Shown piece by piece: positions 10,695 through 20,492 of a stretch of DNA of 64,000 nt (position 1 is the first letter of the stretch; each line of letters opens with the position of its first letter). This DNA comes from Diabrotica undecimpunctata. Lineage: Eukaryota; Arthropoda; Insecta; Coleoptera; Chrysomelidae. The notes below the pieces were generated by a model, which ran no database searches, had not been told where the DNA came from, and was given only the letters and a program-made list of their open reading frames with translations. The stretch lies in the NCBI RefSeq assembly GCF_040954645.1, contig NC_092806.1, positions 3,410,001 to 3,474,000 of the forward strand. The letters are read 5' to 3'. The position numbers and the translations under genes were made by a program.

Positions 10695-12935
10695 ATGGTT
10701 CGTAACAGAAAATCCATCAGAAAAATAGCCTCATTTACCCATGATACAATGAAAACGGCCGTTCTTAATGTAGTTAATAACGGATGGTCAGTAAGGGCAG
10801 CAGCCATTCAAGCTAATATAATTCATATGACTCTAAAAAGATATGTTGATAAATACAAAGCTTTGTCTGAAGAAGAGCGAGTAAATTTCAGATTTACGCC
10901 AAACTATGAAATAAATCAAGTTTTCTCGAAAGAGCTAGAAGATCAACTAAGAGATTATTTGATTATAGCTTGTAAAATGCACCATGGCTTAACCAGAAAG
11001 AATGTAATGCAGTTTGCATATGAATTGGCTGTGAAAAATAATCTTAAGTTTCCAAATTCATGGAACGAAAATAAACAGGCTGGAGTAGACTGGTTGTACG
11101 GTTATATGAAACGATACTCCCAGCTATCCATAAGAAAACCTGAGGCGACTAGTCTGAGTCGTGCAACCAGTTTCAACAAAACAAATATTAACGAATTTTT
11201 TGACAATTTGGTAAGTGCTTTTAAAAAATTTTGCAATGGTCCAAGTCCAGAAAATATCTACAATTTGGATGAGACAGCACTTACCACTGTTCACAATCCT
11301 CCAAATGTAGTAGGTCCGAAAGGCTTAAAACAAATTGGACAAGTAACTTCAGGTGAAAGAGGGGTATTGGTGACGGTATGCTGTTTTATTAATGCAATAG
11401 GTAATTCTGTACCGCCCTTCCTTGTATTTCCGAGAGTTCATTTTAAGGACAGAATGTTGAAGGGAGCACCTCCTGGATCTGCAGGAGCAGCAGTAAAAAC
11501 AGGTTGGGTCAACGGAGAAGTCTTCATCGACATATTGAGACATCTCCATCATTTTACAAAATCATCTTCAGAATCTCCCATACTACTAATTTTGGATAAC
11601 CATGAGTCGCACATTACAATTGCTTCATTGGAATTTTGTAAGTCTAACGGAATTATACTTTTAACTTTACCCCCACACACAAGCGGAAAACTTCAACCTT
11701 TAGATAAAGCATTATATAAGTCATTAAAAACTCACTTTAATAAAGCCTGCAATGATTGGATGATAACTAATCCTGGCAAAACAATAACTATCTATGAAAT
11801 AGCTGAACTCTTGGGCAAAGCATATCCACTTGCGTTTATTCCAAACAACATTATTAGTGGATTTAAGTCAACTGGAATTTGGCCATTGAATCGGCAGATC
11901 TTCTCTGAAGACGATTTTCTAGCATCTGCAGTAACTGACCGACCGTTTCCCGTAGAGCAGATGACAAATGAAACAGCTACGTTACCAATAAAACAAGTCG
12001 TTACTGAAACGCCTGATATGGCACCACAGCTAGTCAATAATGAAACTGCTGAGATAAAAACACATCAAATACCTGAGACAATGCCTGTGGCAACTGCATC
12101 ATTTCAGCTGCCTTCATGTTCGGCAATATCCTCAGAAGTTCCGTCAACTTCATCATGGTTGTCATCGCTAGTCTCTCCAGAACAAGTTCGCCCTTTTCCT
12201 CGAGCAGAAGATAGAAAAGAAGGAAGAGGAAAGAACCGAAAACGTAAAAGTCAAATATTAACAAATACACCTATTAAAGACGCACTAATTGCTGATCTAA
12301 AAGTAAGGCATGAGAAGAACGCAACTAGAAAACGCGGTGAAATAAACACGTCAAAAAAATGTGGTAAAACAAAAATGTCTGTCTTACATAAAAGGATTCA
12401 GAAACAGACATCAGCGTCAGAAGACGAAGAGTCGCCTAATAAAGATGAAAATGACAGAAAGCGAAAAGAAGTTGTAAAAAGAAACGTTTTTCAATCAAAT
12501 ACACGTAAACTTCAAGATATGGAAGATTCTTCTGACTCAGAGAAATCGGAAGAATCTTTCTCTTGTGCTGATAGTGAATCAAGTATGGGATCGTTTATAA
12601 GTCATGACGAAGAGATATCCCAAATGGATTACGACGATAATAAAGAAATAAACGTTGGCGATTATGTTCTCATTAAAGAAGGTATCTCAAAAGGCATAGA
12701 AATATTGTCTATAGGACATATTATTGGCAAAACTGAAACTACAGTGAAAGTTACCTATATCCGTCGTTTATTTCCCAAGTTCACATTTATTTCCTCCAAT
12801 GAAAACTACGTATTTAATATCTCCCAAGTTGTTTTAAAATTACCAACTCCCAAACCTTCAGGCCAGACAGCACGCAGAAGTGAAATGCTGGTGTTTCCCG
12901 TAGATTTTCAAAATTATTATAATGTATTAAAATAA
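10695..12935 (+). CDS. pogo/Tigger-like transposase (DDE_1 type)
   Basis: A 746-residue protein that should cut and paste the surrounding element. Residues 1-60 look like a psq-type helix-turn-helix (MVRNRKSIRK... NGWSVRAAAIQAN), and 60-160 like the second, CENP-B-type DNA-binding domain. The catalytic domain shows NLDET (Asp192), LILDNHESH (Asp301) and LQPLDKALYKSLK (Asp337), giving a D-D-35-D arrangement. Residues 430-640 are Ser/Lys/Glu-rich linker. The last 90 have a GDYVLIKEG...YIRRLFPKF pattern, a small beta-rich C-terminal domain often seen in these proteins. I chose the Met at 10695 rather than 10656 because the upstream one lies in the predicted intron and family proteins start MVRNRK-like. 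No stops or shifts are present. Confidence 0.9.
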   Translation: MVRNRKSIRKIASFTHDTMKTAVLNVVNNGWSVRAAAIQANIIHMTLKRYVDKYKALSEEERVNFRFTPNYEINQVFSKELEDQLRDYLIIACKMHHGLTRKNVMQFAYELAVKNNLKFPNSWNENKQAGVDWLYGYMKRYSQLSIRKPEATSLSRATSFNKTNINEFFDNLVSAFKKFCNGPSPENIYNLDETALTTVHNPPNVVGPKGLKQIGQVTSGERGVLVTVCCFINAIGNSVPPFLVFPRVHFKDRMLKGAPPGSAGAAVKTGWVNGEVFIDILRHLHHFTKSSSESPILLILDNHESHITIASLEFCKSNGIILLTLPPHTSGKLQPLDKALYKSLKTHFNKACNDWMITNPGKTITIYEIAELLGKAYPLAFIPNNIISGFKSTGIWPLNRQIFSEDDFLASAVTDRPFPVEQMTNETATLPIKQVVTETPDMAPQLVNNETAEIKTHQIPETMPVATASFQLPSCSAISSEVPSTSSWLSSLVSPEQVRPFPRAEDRKEGRGKNRKRKSQILTNTPIKDALIADLKVRHEKNATRKRGEINTSKKCGKTKMSVLHKRIQKQTSASEDEESPNKDENDRKRKEVVKRNVFQSNTRKLQDMEDSSDSEKSEESFSCADSESSMGSFISHDEEISQMDYDDNKEINVGDYVLIKEGISKGIEILSIGHIIGKTETTVKVTYIRRLFPKFTFISSNENYVFNISQVVLKLPTPKPSGQTARRSEMLVFPVDFQNYYNVLK

Positions 12936-13017
12936 ATTTTATATTATTTGTATGTAGAGTTACGACAAATAAATGGTATTTAATATAAAATTCTCATTAA
13001 TCACTTCAGTATTCCTT

Positions 13018-13078
13018 GTGTAACAGTGTACCCCATAGTATATAACACTGTTCCCCACTAGTGGGGCACAATGTTACA
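13018..13078. promoter_or_regulatory. Right subterminal motif cluster with a 14-bp palindrome
   Basis: Three copies of the element's end motif lie here: inverted at about 13018-13034 and 13041-13056, direct at 13063-13078. CCCCACTAGTGGGG at 13053-13066 is a perfect palindrome formed by two copies meeting head to head. These are probable transposase binding sites. Confidence 0.6.
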
Positions 13079-13239
13079 ATTGTGTTTTCTCTACAAAATC
13101 GTTTTTACCGACTAGTCATGTAAGTTTTTCCTATAGTTGATTATATAATAGTATGCGTCAAATCCAAACGAGTTCTAAAATATTAAAAATTTTATTTTTA
13201 ATGAAATCCTGTCAAAATGACATCAAATAAAAACATTTA

Positions 13240-13264
13240 TGTAACACTGTGCCCCCTCTTCCCC
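13240..13264 (-). repeat. Right terminal inverted repeat of the pogo element
   Basis: Perfect 25-base reverse complement of 10137-10161, followed by the duplicated TA at 13265-13266. Confidence 0.93.
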
Positions 13265-13265
13265 T

Positions 13266-13692
13266 ATATGAGACTATAGTAAAAAGTATCACTTTATACA
13301 GCTGTGAGGTATGGCCACTGAAAGAAAGAACACTGTCAACGCTGAAAGCGACGGAAATGGATTTTTGGAGAAGAGCCGCAGGAAGATCTAGAAGAGAAAG
13401 GATTACCAACGAACGCATTAGAGAAATAATGGGAATCAAACGAACAATCACAGATGACCTAACAACAAAACAACTTATCTGGTTCGGACACTTACAAAGA
13501 ATGGGCGAACAACGAATGCCAAAAGAAATACTAAAGTGGCAACCAGAAGGAAAGAGAAAACGAGGTAGACCGAGAAAAAGTTGGAGCGAAGGAATAAATA
13601 AAGAACTGAGAGAGAGGGCCATAGAAGAAGATCTATGGAACAACCGGTCTAAGTGGCGATTGGAAGTCGGAAAACGGCGGAGAACATTATAA
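13266..13692 (+). pseudogene. LINE polyprotein, C-terminal part after the pogo insertion
   Basis: The frame continues that of the LINE before 10135. It reads YETIVKSITLYSCEVW, then EMDFWRRAAGRSRRERITNE, KQLIWFGHLQRMGEQRMP and GRPRKSWSEG, ending at a stop at 13690. These are the standard blocks after the RT thumb in many insect LINEs (LYxxExW, FWRR, WFGHxxRM, RGRPRxxW). It has no internal stop. The Met at 13249 belongs to the transposon's inverted repeat and is not a real start. Confidence 0.85.
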
Positions 13693-13723
13693 ACCGACAA
13701 GTAGTAGTAGTAAAAAAAAGTGT

Positions 13724-14836
13724 CATCAAATCATTGAGTGAAACCCAGTAAGAATATAACTTGACCTGAGAGCCAACTTATAGTCTTCTTACATGAATGA
13801 CTTAAGACACACTTATAAAAATTTTATTAATGATTTCTTAGTTTATATAAATAGTTTAAAAAACCGATATAGAACTAATGAGGTCACAAAAATCTGCAAG
13901 TCAAATCACTCAATAGATAGATGAACGATGAAATTAATACGAGCACATACCTTATTGGCACCATCTGAATAAAACGAACAAGTAGGAATTGTCTAACGTA
14001 ATGGAGTAACTATTTTAAAATTTCGAAGAAAGAATTTTTTAAAGTAATGAAGTAACTATTTTAAAATTTTTTAGACGCACGAAAACCTTGTTGAATAGGG
14101 ACAATTGGGAGCCAAAAAAAGACCTAAGTTTAAAAATAGAGAAAAGAAATCGTAAAAATTGAAAAAAAACCTGGTTTAATGTTAATAAAAATTAAATAAT
14201 TCCACTTACCTTCAATCACATGTGACATTTTATTCGAAATGACGTTCACGCTCATTTAAAAAAACGACTGCCACCTAGCATCAATCAACTGAGCTATTAG
14301 ATACGTTGGTACGATTGTGCGGGAGCAGAATTATAAAAATTATCTTGTTTGCAACCTTAAACTGTTAATCAGGTTTATTTGCAGAATATCTTTATTAAAG
14401 TAAATATCGTAATTCAATTAAATGTACTACTTTATTTAAACTGTCGGTGAGGTATGCACGCTTTTGCGAAAGTATATTTATGATGTTGCTAAATAATGAT
14501 TTTTTTAATTGTTATTGTTAATTTGTTAATTTGTATATTGTTAAGTTTTATGTTCTAAAAAAAATAAAAAAAAGACTTCTTTAAAATAAGTATTTGATAG
14601 GCAATCTTGCTTAACATTCGGGATGTGTCCAAAAATTTTTTTTAGTTATACTGCATATAAGGTTGATATTGCTATCATATGATTTTCTTGACAAAGTACG
14701 TAAAGAAGATATTTTATTCTTAAATAATAAGCTGAGTCTAAGCTTCAGTAAATGGTCTTCTGATATAAAAGTTATCTGCGAATAGGAAAAGTATCGTGAC
14801 AAGGCGAGTATTGAGGCTATTAAATAAGCGTAGCCT
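13724..14836. other. AT-rich non-coding stretch with a small tandem duplication
   Basis: No coding signal; the minus-strand ORF at 14611-14802 has no family resemblance. GTAACTATTTTAAAATTT occurs twice, near 14005 and 14050, about 45 bases apart, a local tandem duplication. Confidence 0.45.
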
Positions 14837-14843
14837 AACCCCT

Positions 14844-15477
14844 GTATAACAATACAAAATCATACCATAGAAAATGTTGAACATTATGTATATCTAGGTC
14901 ATGTTATCAAACTAGGAAAACCAAATCAAGATGCTGAAATTAAAAGAAGAACACAACTGGCATGGGGCGCTTTCGGCAAATTAGCATATATCTTGAAAAA
15001 CACCTCCATTCCTGTAAACTTAAAGAAAAAGGTGTATAACACATGCATATTACCAGTTTTTTCTTACGGCTTGGAGACAGTAGCCCTTACCAAAAAATCT
15101 GCTAAAAAATTAGAAACAACGCAAAGAGCAATGGAACGAATCATGCTTGGAATATCACTAAGAGACAAGATTAGAAACACCGAGATAAGACGTAGAACGA
15201 AGATTAGAGATATTGTGGAAGAAATTGCAAAAATGAAATGGCGCTGGGCAGGTCACGTAGCCCGATATAATGACAACAGGTGGACACGGAGAATTCTAGA
15301 ATGGAGACCAAGGACGACAACAAGAAGCACGGGAAGACCTCAAAAAAGATGGGTAGATGACATAAGAACAGTGGCAGGCAAACAGTGGATTAGATTGGCG
15401 CAAGATAGAGAAAGATGGAAGCAATTGGGAGAGACCTACATTCAGGAGTGGATGGAAAATGGTTGACAAAGAAGAAG
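14844..15477 (+). mobile_element. RTE-like LINE 3' fragment
   Basis: From about 14848 the frame reads VEHYVYLGHVIKLGK, TQLAWGAFGKLAYIL, VFSYGLETVALTKK, WRWAGHVARYNDNRWTRRIL and GRPQKRWVDDIRTVAG, and ends at 15464. These are the C-terminal blocks of the RTE-like endonuclease-reverse transcriptase. The coding end has no internal stop; the start codon is absent because the copy is 5'-truncated. A GAA-repeat tail follows. Short direct repeats, AACCCCT at 14837-14843 and 15478-15484, fit a target-site duplication. Confidence 0.8.
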
Positions 15478-15487
15478 AACCCCTAAC

Positions 15488-16062
15488 AATATAAATATCT
15501 GGGTACAATAATTAACGAAAATAATGAGTACACAGAAGAAATTAAGGCAAGAATATGACAGGCAAGAAATTCTTTCAACAAACTGAAAAAAGTACTCTGC
15601 AGCAGTGACATTTCAATTTCTTTAAAGATAAGACTTCTGAGATGCTACGTGTTCTCCGTATTATTTTATGGATTGGAGGCTTAGATATTAAAGAAAGATG
15701 TTTCGGACAGATTAGAAGCCTTCGAGTTATGGGCCTACAGAAGGATATTAAGAATAAGTTAGGTGGATAGAGTCACGAATGTCGAGGTGTTGAGAAAAAT
15801 GGGAAAAGATAAAGAGATTTTAAATACAATTAAAATCAAAAAACTGTCATAAGGGGCAGCATTATAACTTGCTGCAATTAATAATACAAGAAAGAATACA
15901 GGATAGAAGGAGTAGCGGAAGAAGACGCATCTTCTGGTTAAACAATTTGAGAGCTTGGTTTAACTGCGCTTCTGCTGACCTCTTTAGAGCAGCGGTATCG
16001 AAAGTGCAAATTGCCATGATGGTTGCCAACCTTCTTAGAAGAGATGGCACATGAAGAAGAAG
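15488..16062 (+). mobile_element. LINE 3' fragment with (GAA)n tail, inserted next to the RTE-like LINE
   Basis: The plus strand reads YKYLGTIINENNEYTEEI, SISLKIRLLRCYVFSVLFYG, FELWAYRRILRIS and VTNVEVLRKMGKDKEIL. After stops and a frame change it ends with a segment rich in Arg and Leu that closes MVANLLRRDGT. It has the same layout as the LINE at 6564-7429. The 10-bp repeat AACCCCTAAC at 15478-15487 and 16063-16072 marks the insertion, which landed in the target duplication of the preceding RTE-like copy. Confidence 0.85.
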
Positions 16063-16072
16063 AACCCCTAAC

Positions 16073-16539
16073 CTCAAACTTAACTTAATCGGCGTATATA
16101 ACTTGACGAGCTCAAAGTTCATCAGGATTCTCTATCTCTTATACTGCTACCGATCACGCCCAATAACTTTGCTGAGCATTTTTATTTAAACATTTTTAGG
16201 ACATCTTCGTCTCCGTCAAAAATATTTGTTTCAGAAGCAAGAATATTTTTATTTTCGGAAAACTTTCTTCCCATTTCGGCAATTTGACTCGGTCCGGCAT
16301 TCATACACAAAGTTTCGGATCAGTATGTAGATTATTTTATTTTTGTAACGCCGTACATTTCGTATGAAACAGGAGTGAGAACATTTATGCTTTGATTACC
16401 GATAATAATTCAGTAGTCAGGGGGAAAAACAATCTGAGTTCACAAAAACAGTTTTCATGGAAATCGAAATTTAATGTTTCAAATTAAAACAAATTGTTTT
16501 AACTCAACCGTATAAATCAGTAAATTTTTTCAGTGGTAC
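16073..16539. other. Non-coding stretch
   Basis: No ORF or repeat is recognised. If the gene at 16540-19034 lies in a DNA transposon, its terminal inverted repeat should be here, but I could not find arms matching sequence beyond 19034. Confidence 0.35.
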
Positions 16540-19034
16540 GTTCACATGTTTACAGAGAAAAAATCAAGAGACGACAAAAAAATATTTTCTTTGCAAAAAA
16601 TCATACAAAAAATTTGAGTGTGACCATGAACGTTCTTCCCCAATACCTTCAAGCTTCTGGGTCACAAAATGTTTCTTTCTCCGAGCTTCCCTCCTGTTCA
16701 GTACCTTGTAAATCATTGTAGAACTTTCTAGAGTTTACGTTTTCCAAATATTTGGTCAATTGGAGAAGTTCTTGTAACTTAGGAGTTTTGACCGGAATTA
16801 TTGTGGCTGGTAACTTCCGGAGTTGTGATATTATGAACTTTCTTAAAATTTTTTTTCCGGTTTCGTTAAATTTTGCATTTAAACAGCGAGCTTGCAAATA
16901 ACCCAGAAGAGGTATTCTTGTGCAAGACAAATTTAGGGATATTTTTCCTGAGTTCCAACATTCGAATAAGTCTTGTATGCATTGAGCATTTCTTGTGATA
17001 CTTGTTGGAAAAATGCTTAGTCTAATTCAGAAATTTGATATCTTTCTCACAGTCCACTACTTGGAACGGTTTCGGTTTCACTCTGCTGTTGCGGAGGACT
17101 TCCCTCCAATCATCCGAAGCTTCCGTATAAGCTTTCCTCTATACAGGAATGTCCTCTGATGGGAGCAATTACTTTCACAAATTCAAATCATCCTTCTGTC
17201 TAAACTAGATAATGAGGATATCAAAAAGCTGTGTAATTTTTATTTTGCCCTTCACAAGTGTCGCAAAATATTATCAAATTTTGAACCTGAAATGACACTA
17301 CGTTATACACAAAGTGATGAATCATCTAATACACATCGTCAGTACTTTTTTGCTACCGATTCGTCATCAGTATAGAAAACAGTTATAAGTAGACATCGTT
17401 TGAGGTCGCATTAGGGGTTGGTGAATTTTTTTGGAAGTCTATAGTTATGGCTTCGGTATCTATTGCTTTTGACGACAATTTTCCAATATTTTCTTTTTAC
17501 AGAATGAAATTTTTCACTTCTCACAAGACTTTGTTTCTTTTTGTTTTTTTCTTATAATTTTTCCAAGATTTGGGTTCTATATTCATCACTACTGTCATGT
17601 AATTTCTGCGACAGGGCAGATATTTCCGCTTTTATAGTGTCACAATAGCTACAGATGTCTTTCCTAGGTAAACCGAATGCAATATTAAGTTTTGTTTCAA
17701 AAATTTCGCAAAACGTATCATACGATAATTTATTATCGAAAGTACATAGTATGTAAGTCAGTTACGTTGATTTCTTAAGGGAGATAAGTTTTCGTACTTT
17801 TTTTCCAGGAGTAATGCGATTTTCTTCCTTTCAAGGAACCAATAAATTCTGTCACTTTGACGACACTATCTTCAGAAATTTTGTGAGGCATATTTCTGTG
17901 TTATGACAAATTTAGTTCACAGCGAACACCCAATCATCCAAAATCATGTTGTAGAATTGACAGAAAAATACATGTATCTTGGTCATGAAATCAGAATAGG
18001 CAAGGACAACAGACCTACGAATTTCAACGACAAATAACACTTGCTTGGGCGGCGTATGGTCCACTAAGAGACATCTTTAGGAGCAAAATCCCGATAGCTA
18101 TGAAACTGAAGACATTTGACCAATGCGTTATTCCTAGGTATTATGACATACGGAGCAGAAACTCTCACGCTCACAAAAACAACAGCACTAAAAATGCGAG
18201 TGGCACAAAGACGCATGGAAAGATCAATTATCGGCGTGACAAAAAAAGACAAAATAAGGAATCAAGACTTAAGGAAAAGAACAGGTATCAGTGATGTCGT
18301 CGAACATATAGCCAAGCTGGAATGGAATTGGGCAGGTCACATAGCGAGACTGAAAGACACAAGATGGACCAGAAAACTAAGTGACTGGCGCCCAAGAGAA
18401 GACAAAGGCAGCAGAGGACGACCACCAACACGCTGGATGTAAGACATTGGACGAATATCCAAGAAATGGCAACAAGAAGCACAGAACCGTGAAAAGTGGC
18501 GAAAAATGGTAGAGACCTATGTCCAGCAGTAGACAGAAGAGGTTGCATGATGATGATATTTCTGTGTTTACTTCTAGCGCCCAATGGTAGAGTGCCAGAT
18601 GAGGCCAGGAAATCTCGAATTCTTTGCACTCGGAAAGCAGAAATTCCATGAATGGATAAGAATGCTTTGAAACCTACTCACACTTCACAAAAGTCTCCAT
18701 TAGGATCACTCCTAACGCGATAGAAATGAGAAGTAAGATTAGGTGTCCCTGTACTCACTCAAATTTGTAGACGCATAACTGGAAGAACTGAACCTAAATT
18801 CCGATTCTGATCGTCGTAGTTAGCAAATTCATTGAATTGTGTCAAAATGCGTCGCCTTTCGGCTTCATTGACGTTCCCAAAACAACGAAAAAGGTTTCAC
18901 ATGCAATCTGGCCCTACCTCATGAGTGGTGGATCTTAGAAGTTTTATAGCATCACAAACACGGCCTGTTCTTCTTCTTTTTTTAGCAGCAGTCCCCACAT
19001 CTACATCACTACAGTCGCTACCACTACTTTCCAT
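16540..19034 (-). pseudogene. Transposase-like gene of an insect repeat family I cannot name (decayed, LINE-interrupted)
   Basis: On the minus strand, from ATG at 19034, the reading begins MESSGSDCSDVDVG, then KKRRRTGRV (basic), a Cys-containing DCM*NLFRCFGNVNEAERRR segment, VGFKAFLSIHGIS, and RVQRIRDFLASSGTLPLGAR. After the LINE at 17903-18555 it continues with PHKISEDSVVKVTEFIGSLK, SYDTFCEIFETKLNIAFGLP and KDICSYCDTIKAEI. The last readable block is PKLQELLQLTKYLENVNSRK plus FYNDLQ at about 16790-16715. Insect genomes hold many proteins of this layout, and the 61690-63813 gene here shares the layout, including the FY-ending tail. Numerous stops and shifts make it dead. Confidence 0.65.
17903..18555 (+). 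mobile_element. RTE-like LINE 3' fragment inside the transposase-like gene
   Basis: The plus strand reads YMYLGHEIRIGKDN, then after a frame change LGIMTYGAETLTLTKTTALK, RMERSIIGVTKKDKIRN, LEWNWAGHIARLKDTRWTRK and GRPPTRW, ending with YVQQ and an ATGATGATG tail. This is the RTE-like C terminus. It has stops at 18440 and 18531 and one frame change. A 13-bp direct repeat, ATATTTCTGTGTT, at 17890-17902 and 18556-18568 flanks it and marks the target site. Confidence 0.88.
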
Positions 19035-19910
19035 TGTAATCAGTATGTACTCACTACTTTACTATTGGTCAAATAAAATCAACTGGCAAACTAGAAGACA
19101 CCAACAAAGTCGCTAAACTAAGAAAGAGAATCACAGAAATGCTGCACCCGACCCGAACTGTTGAGACAGAGAGGAGACGCCTTCGGACCCTGGCGGTTAT
19201 TCCCTCGCAGCGCGCGGACCATGATGGTTCTTGTAGTCTATAATATTTTATAATAATTCTAATAATTCTTACTTTTGTGAGACTGACTAAATAAGTAAGA
19301 GTCCCAAAACAGAAAAAAGTCGTGAAAAATTCAACACATGTTGCTGCCATTTATAAATTATTCTTTCTACTTCTCTTTTATTCAAATACAAGTATACTTA
19401 ACTATTTAAAATCAATCAATAATTACAGATATTTTTAAATGTACTTAAGTCATTATTTTTATATCAGCCATTATAGAGATTATGTAAAAAGTGTTTGAAA
19501 TGATGAAGTTTATAATGGTTTTTTGCATTTAAATTACAAAAGATACTTTACCAAAATAGTATTCTTGCACTTACGTAATAATTAACAAATTAAAGATAAT
19601 ATTGACATGTTGTAAATGTACTTAAGACATTTTATAAAGAACCAGTATTATAATATTCATTAAATGTTGTCTAAATTGTTATGTTATCAAAAGGTTAAAA
19701 ATTTGATCATGAAAATAATAAAAATGAGCTCCAAATAGATGTGTTTTATATCGTAGAATTTTTAGACAGCACCAACATGAAAAACATCGTTCTAAATGTC
19801 TTTGAAGAGTAAAAGCCATTAAAAGTCTTGATAGACAAATAATTGAAGACGCAAGACAAAACTAAATATCCACACGATAAATGAGAGAATCAAAAATACA
19901 GCACAAGATA
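19035..19910. other. Non-coding stretch with a GC-rich patch
   Basis: Most is AT-rich and featureless. At 19145-19225 there is a GC-rich patch (GAGAGGAGACGCC, GCAGCGCGCGGACC). It is reminiscent of the GC-rich part of the element at 25380-25540, so it may be a piece of the same repeat family. No confident ORF. Confidence 0.4.
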
Positions 19911-19918
19911 GAAATAAC
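19911..19918. other. 8-bp hAT target-site duplication, left copy
   Basis: GAAATAAC here is repeated at 22814-22821, directly outside the inverted repeats. Confidence 0.9.
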
Positions 19919-20492
19919 TAGACTTCGGCAAATATGCATATTGCATATTTTGCATATTGTGCATATTTTATGCAAATATTTCATATTTTGGCATATCTGT
20001 ATAAAAGTTTGCATAAAGTGCATAAAAGTTCAGATTTTTATACTGTATTTGAAAATTTTTAAACATACCAATTTATTTCAATTCTTGTATAAAATTTTGT
20101 AGTCATTTTAATCAAGAAATGATCTAAGTACGTAATCTCTACAGGTACAAAACATTTAAAATTTCAAAGAAGATCAATTTAAGTAGCCCTCAACATTCTT
20201 AGAAAGTCTCGGTCACTGAGGCATTCAGTTATTGGATAATCGCTAAGGGTTCGCTCATTTGCATTTTATGATCTAATCCCCAAATCTATCTACAATTTAT
20301 TGTATCTTAACAGCAGGTAAACGGCTAATAGTTTTGTTCCTAATTTGGGGATTTTCCAAAATCTCCCAGTTTATTGAATTAGGTACCTAAACATTTCTAA
20401 TTTGATGCTCAGATTTGTAAATCATTTTTGTTTTGATATTCAAAGCGTAAACACTCGTTGTGCGTAACAAAAAGGAAGATTGTGATTTTATA

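Larger units (their letters stand above)
10137..13264 (+). mobile_element. pogo-type DNA transposon, apparently intact
   Basis: This 3128-bp element has 25-bp terminal inverted repeats with no mismatch (10137-10161 and 13240-13264), starting GGGGAAGAGGGGGCACAGTG, and a TA duplication. Both ends carry further copies of a GGGG-N-ACAGTGTTACA-like motif, probable transposase binding sites. It encodes one uninterrupted transposase behind a predicted intron in the 5' untranslated region. It sits in the LINE reading frame: removing the element and one TA makes the two LINE halves read through in frame. Confidence 0.93.
8700..13711 (+). mobile_element. 5'-truncated LINE, interrupted by a pogo transposon
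   Basis: The LINE body is 8700-10136 plus 13266-13711, about 1.88 kb once the inserted transposon and one TA are removed. It starts inside the polyprotein and ends in a TAG-repeat tail (13701-13711). The flanks carry a 12-bp direct repeat, AAAAAAAAGTGT, at 8688-8699 and 13712-13723. Both halves are almost undamaged, so this is among the younger insertions in the window. It must be older than the pogo element within it. Confidence 0.85.

Noticed and set aside
19881..20102. 73-residue plus-strand ORF rich in His, Ile and Cys
   Set aside because: It is a reading of the GCATAT-type subterminal repeats of the hAT element.
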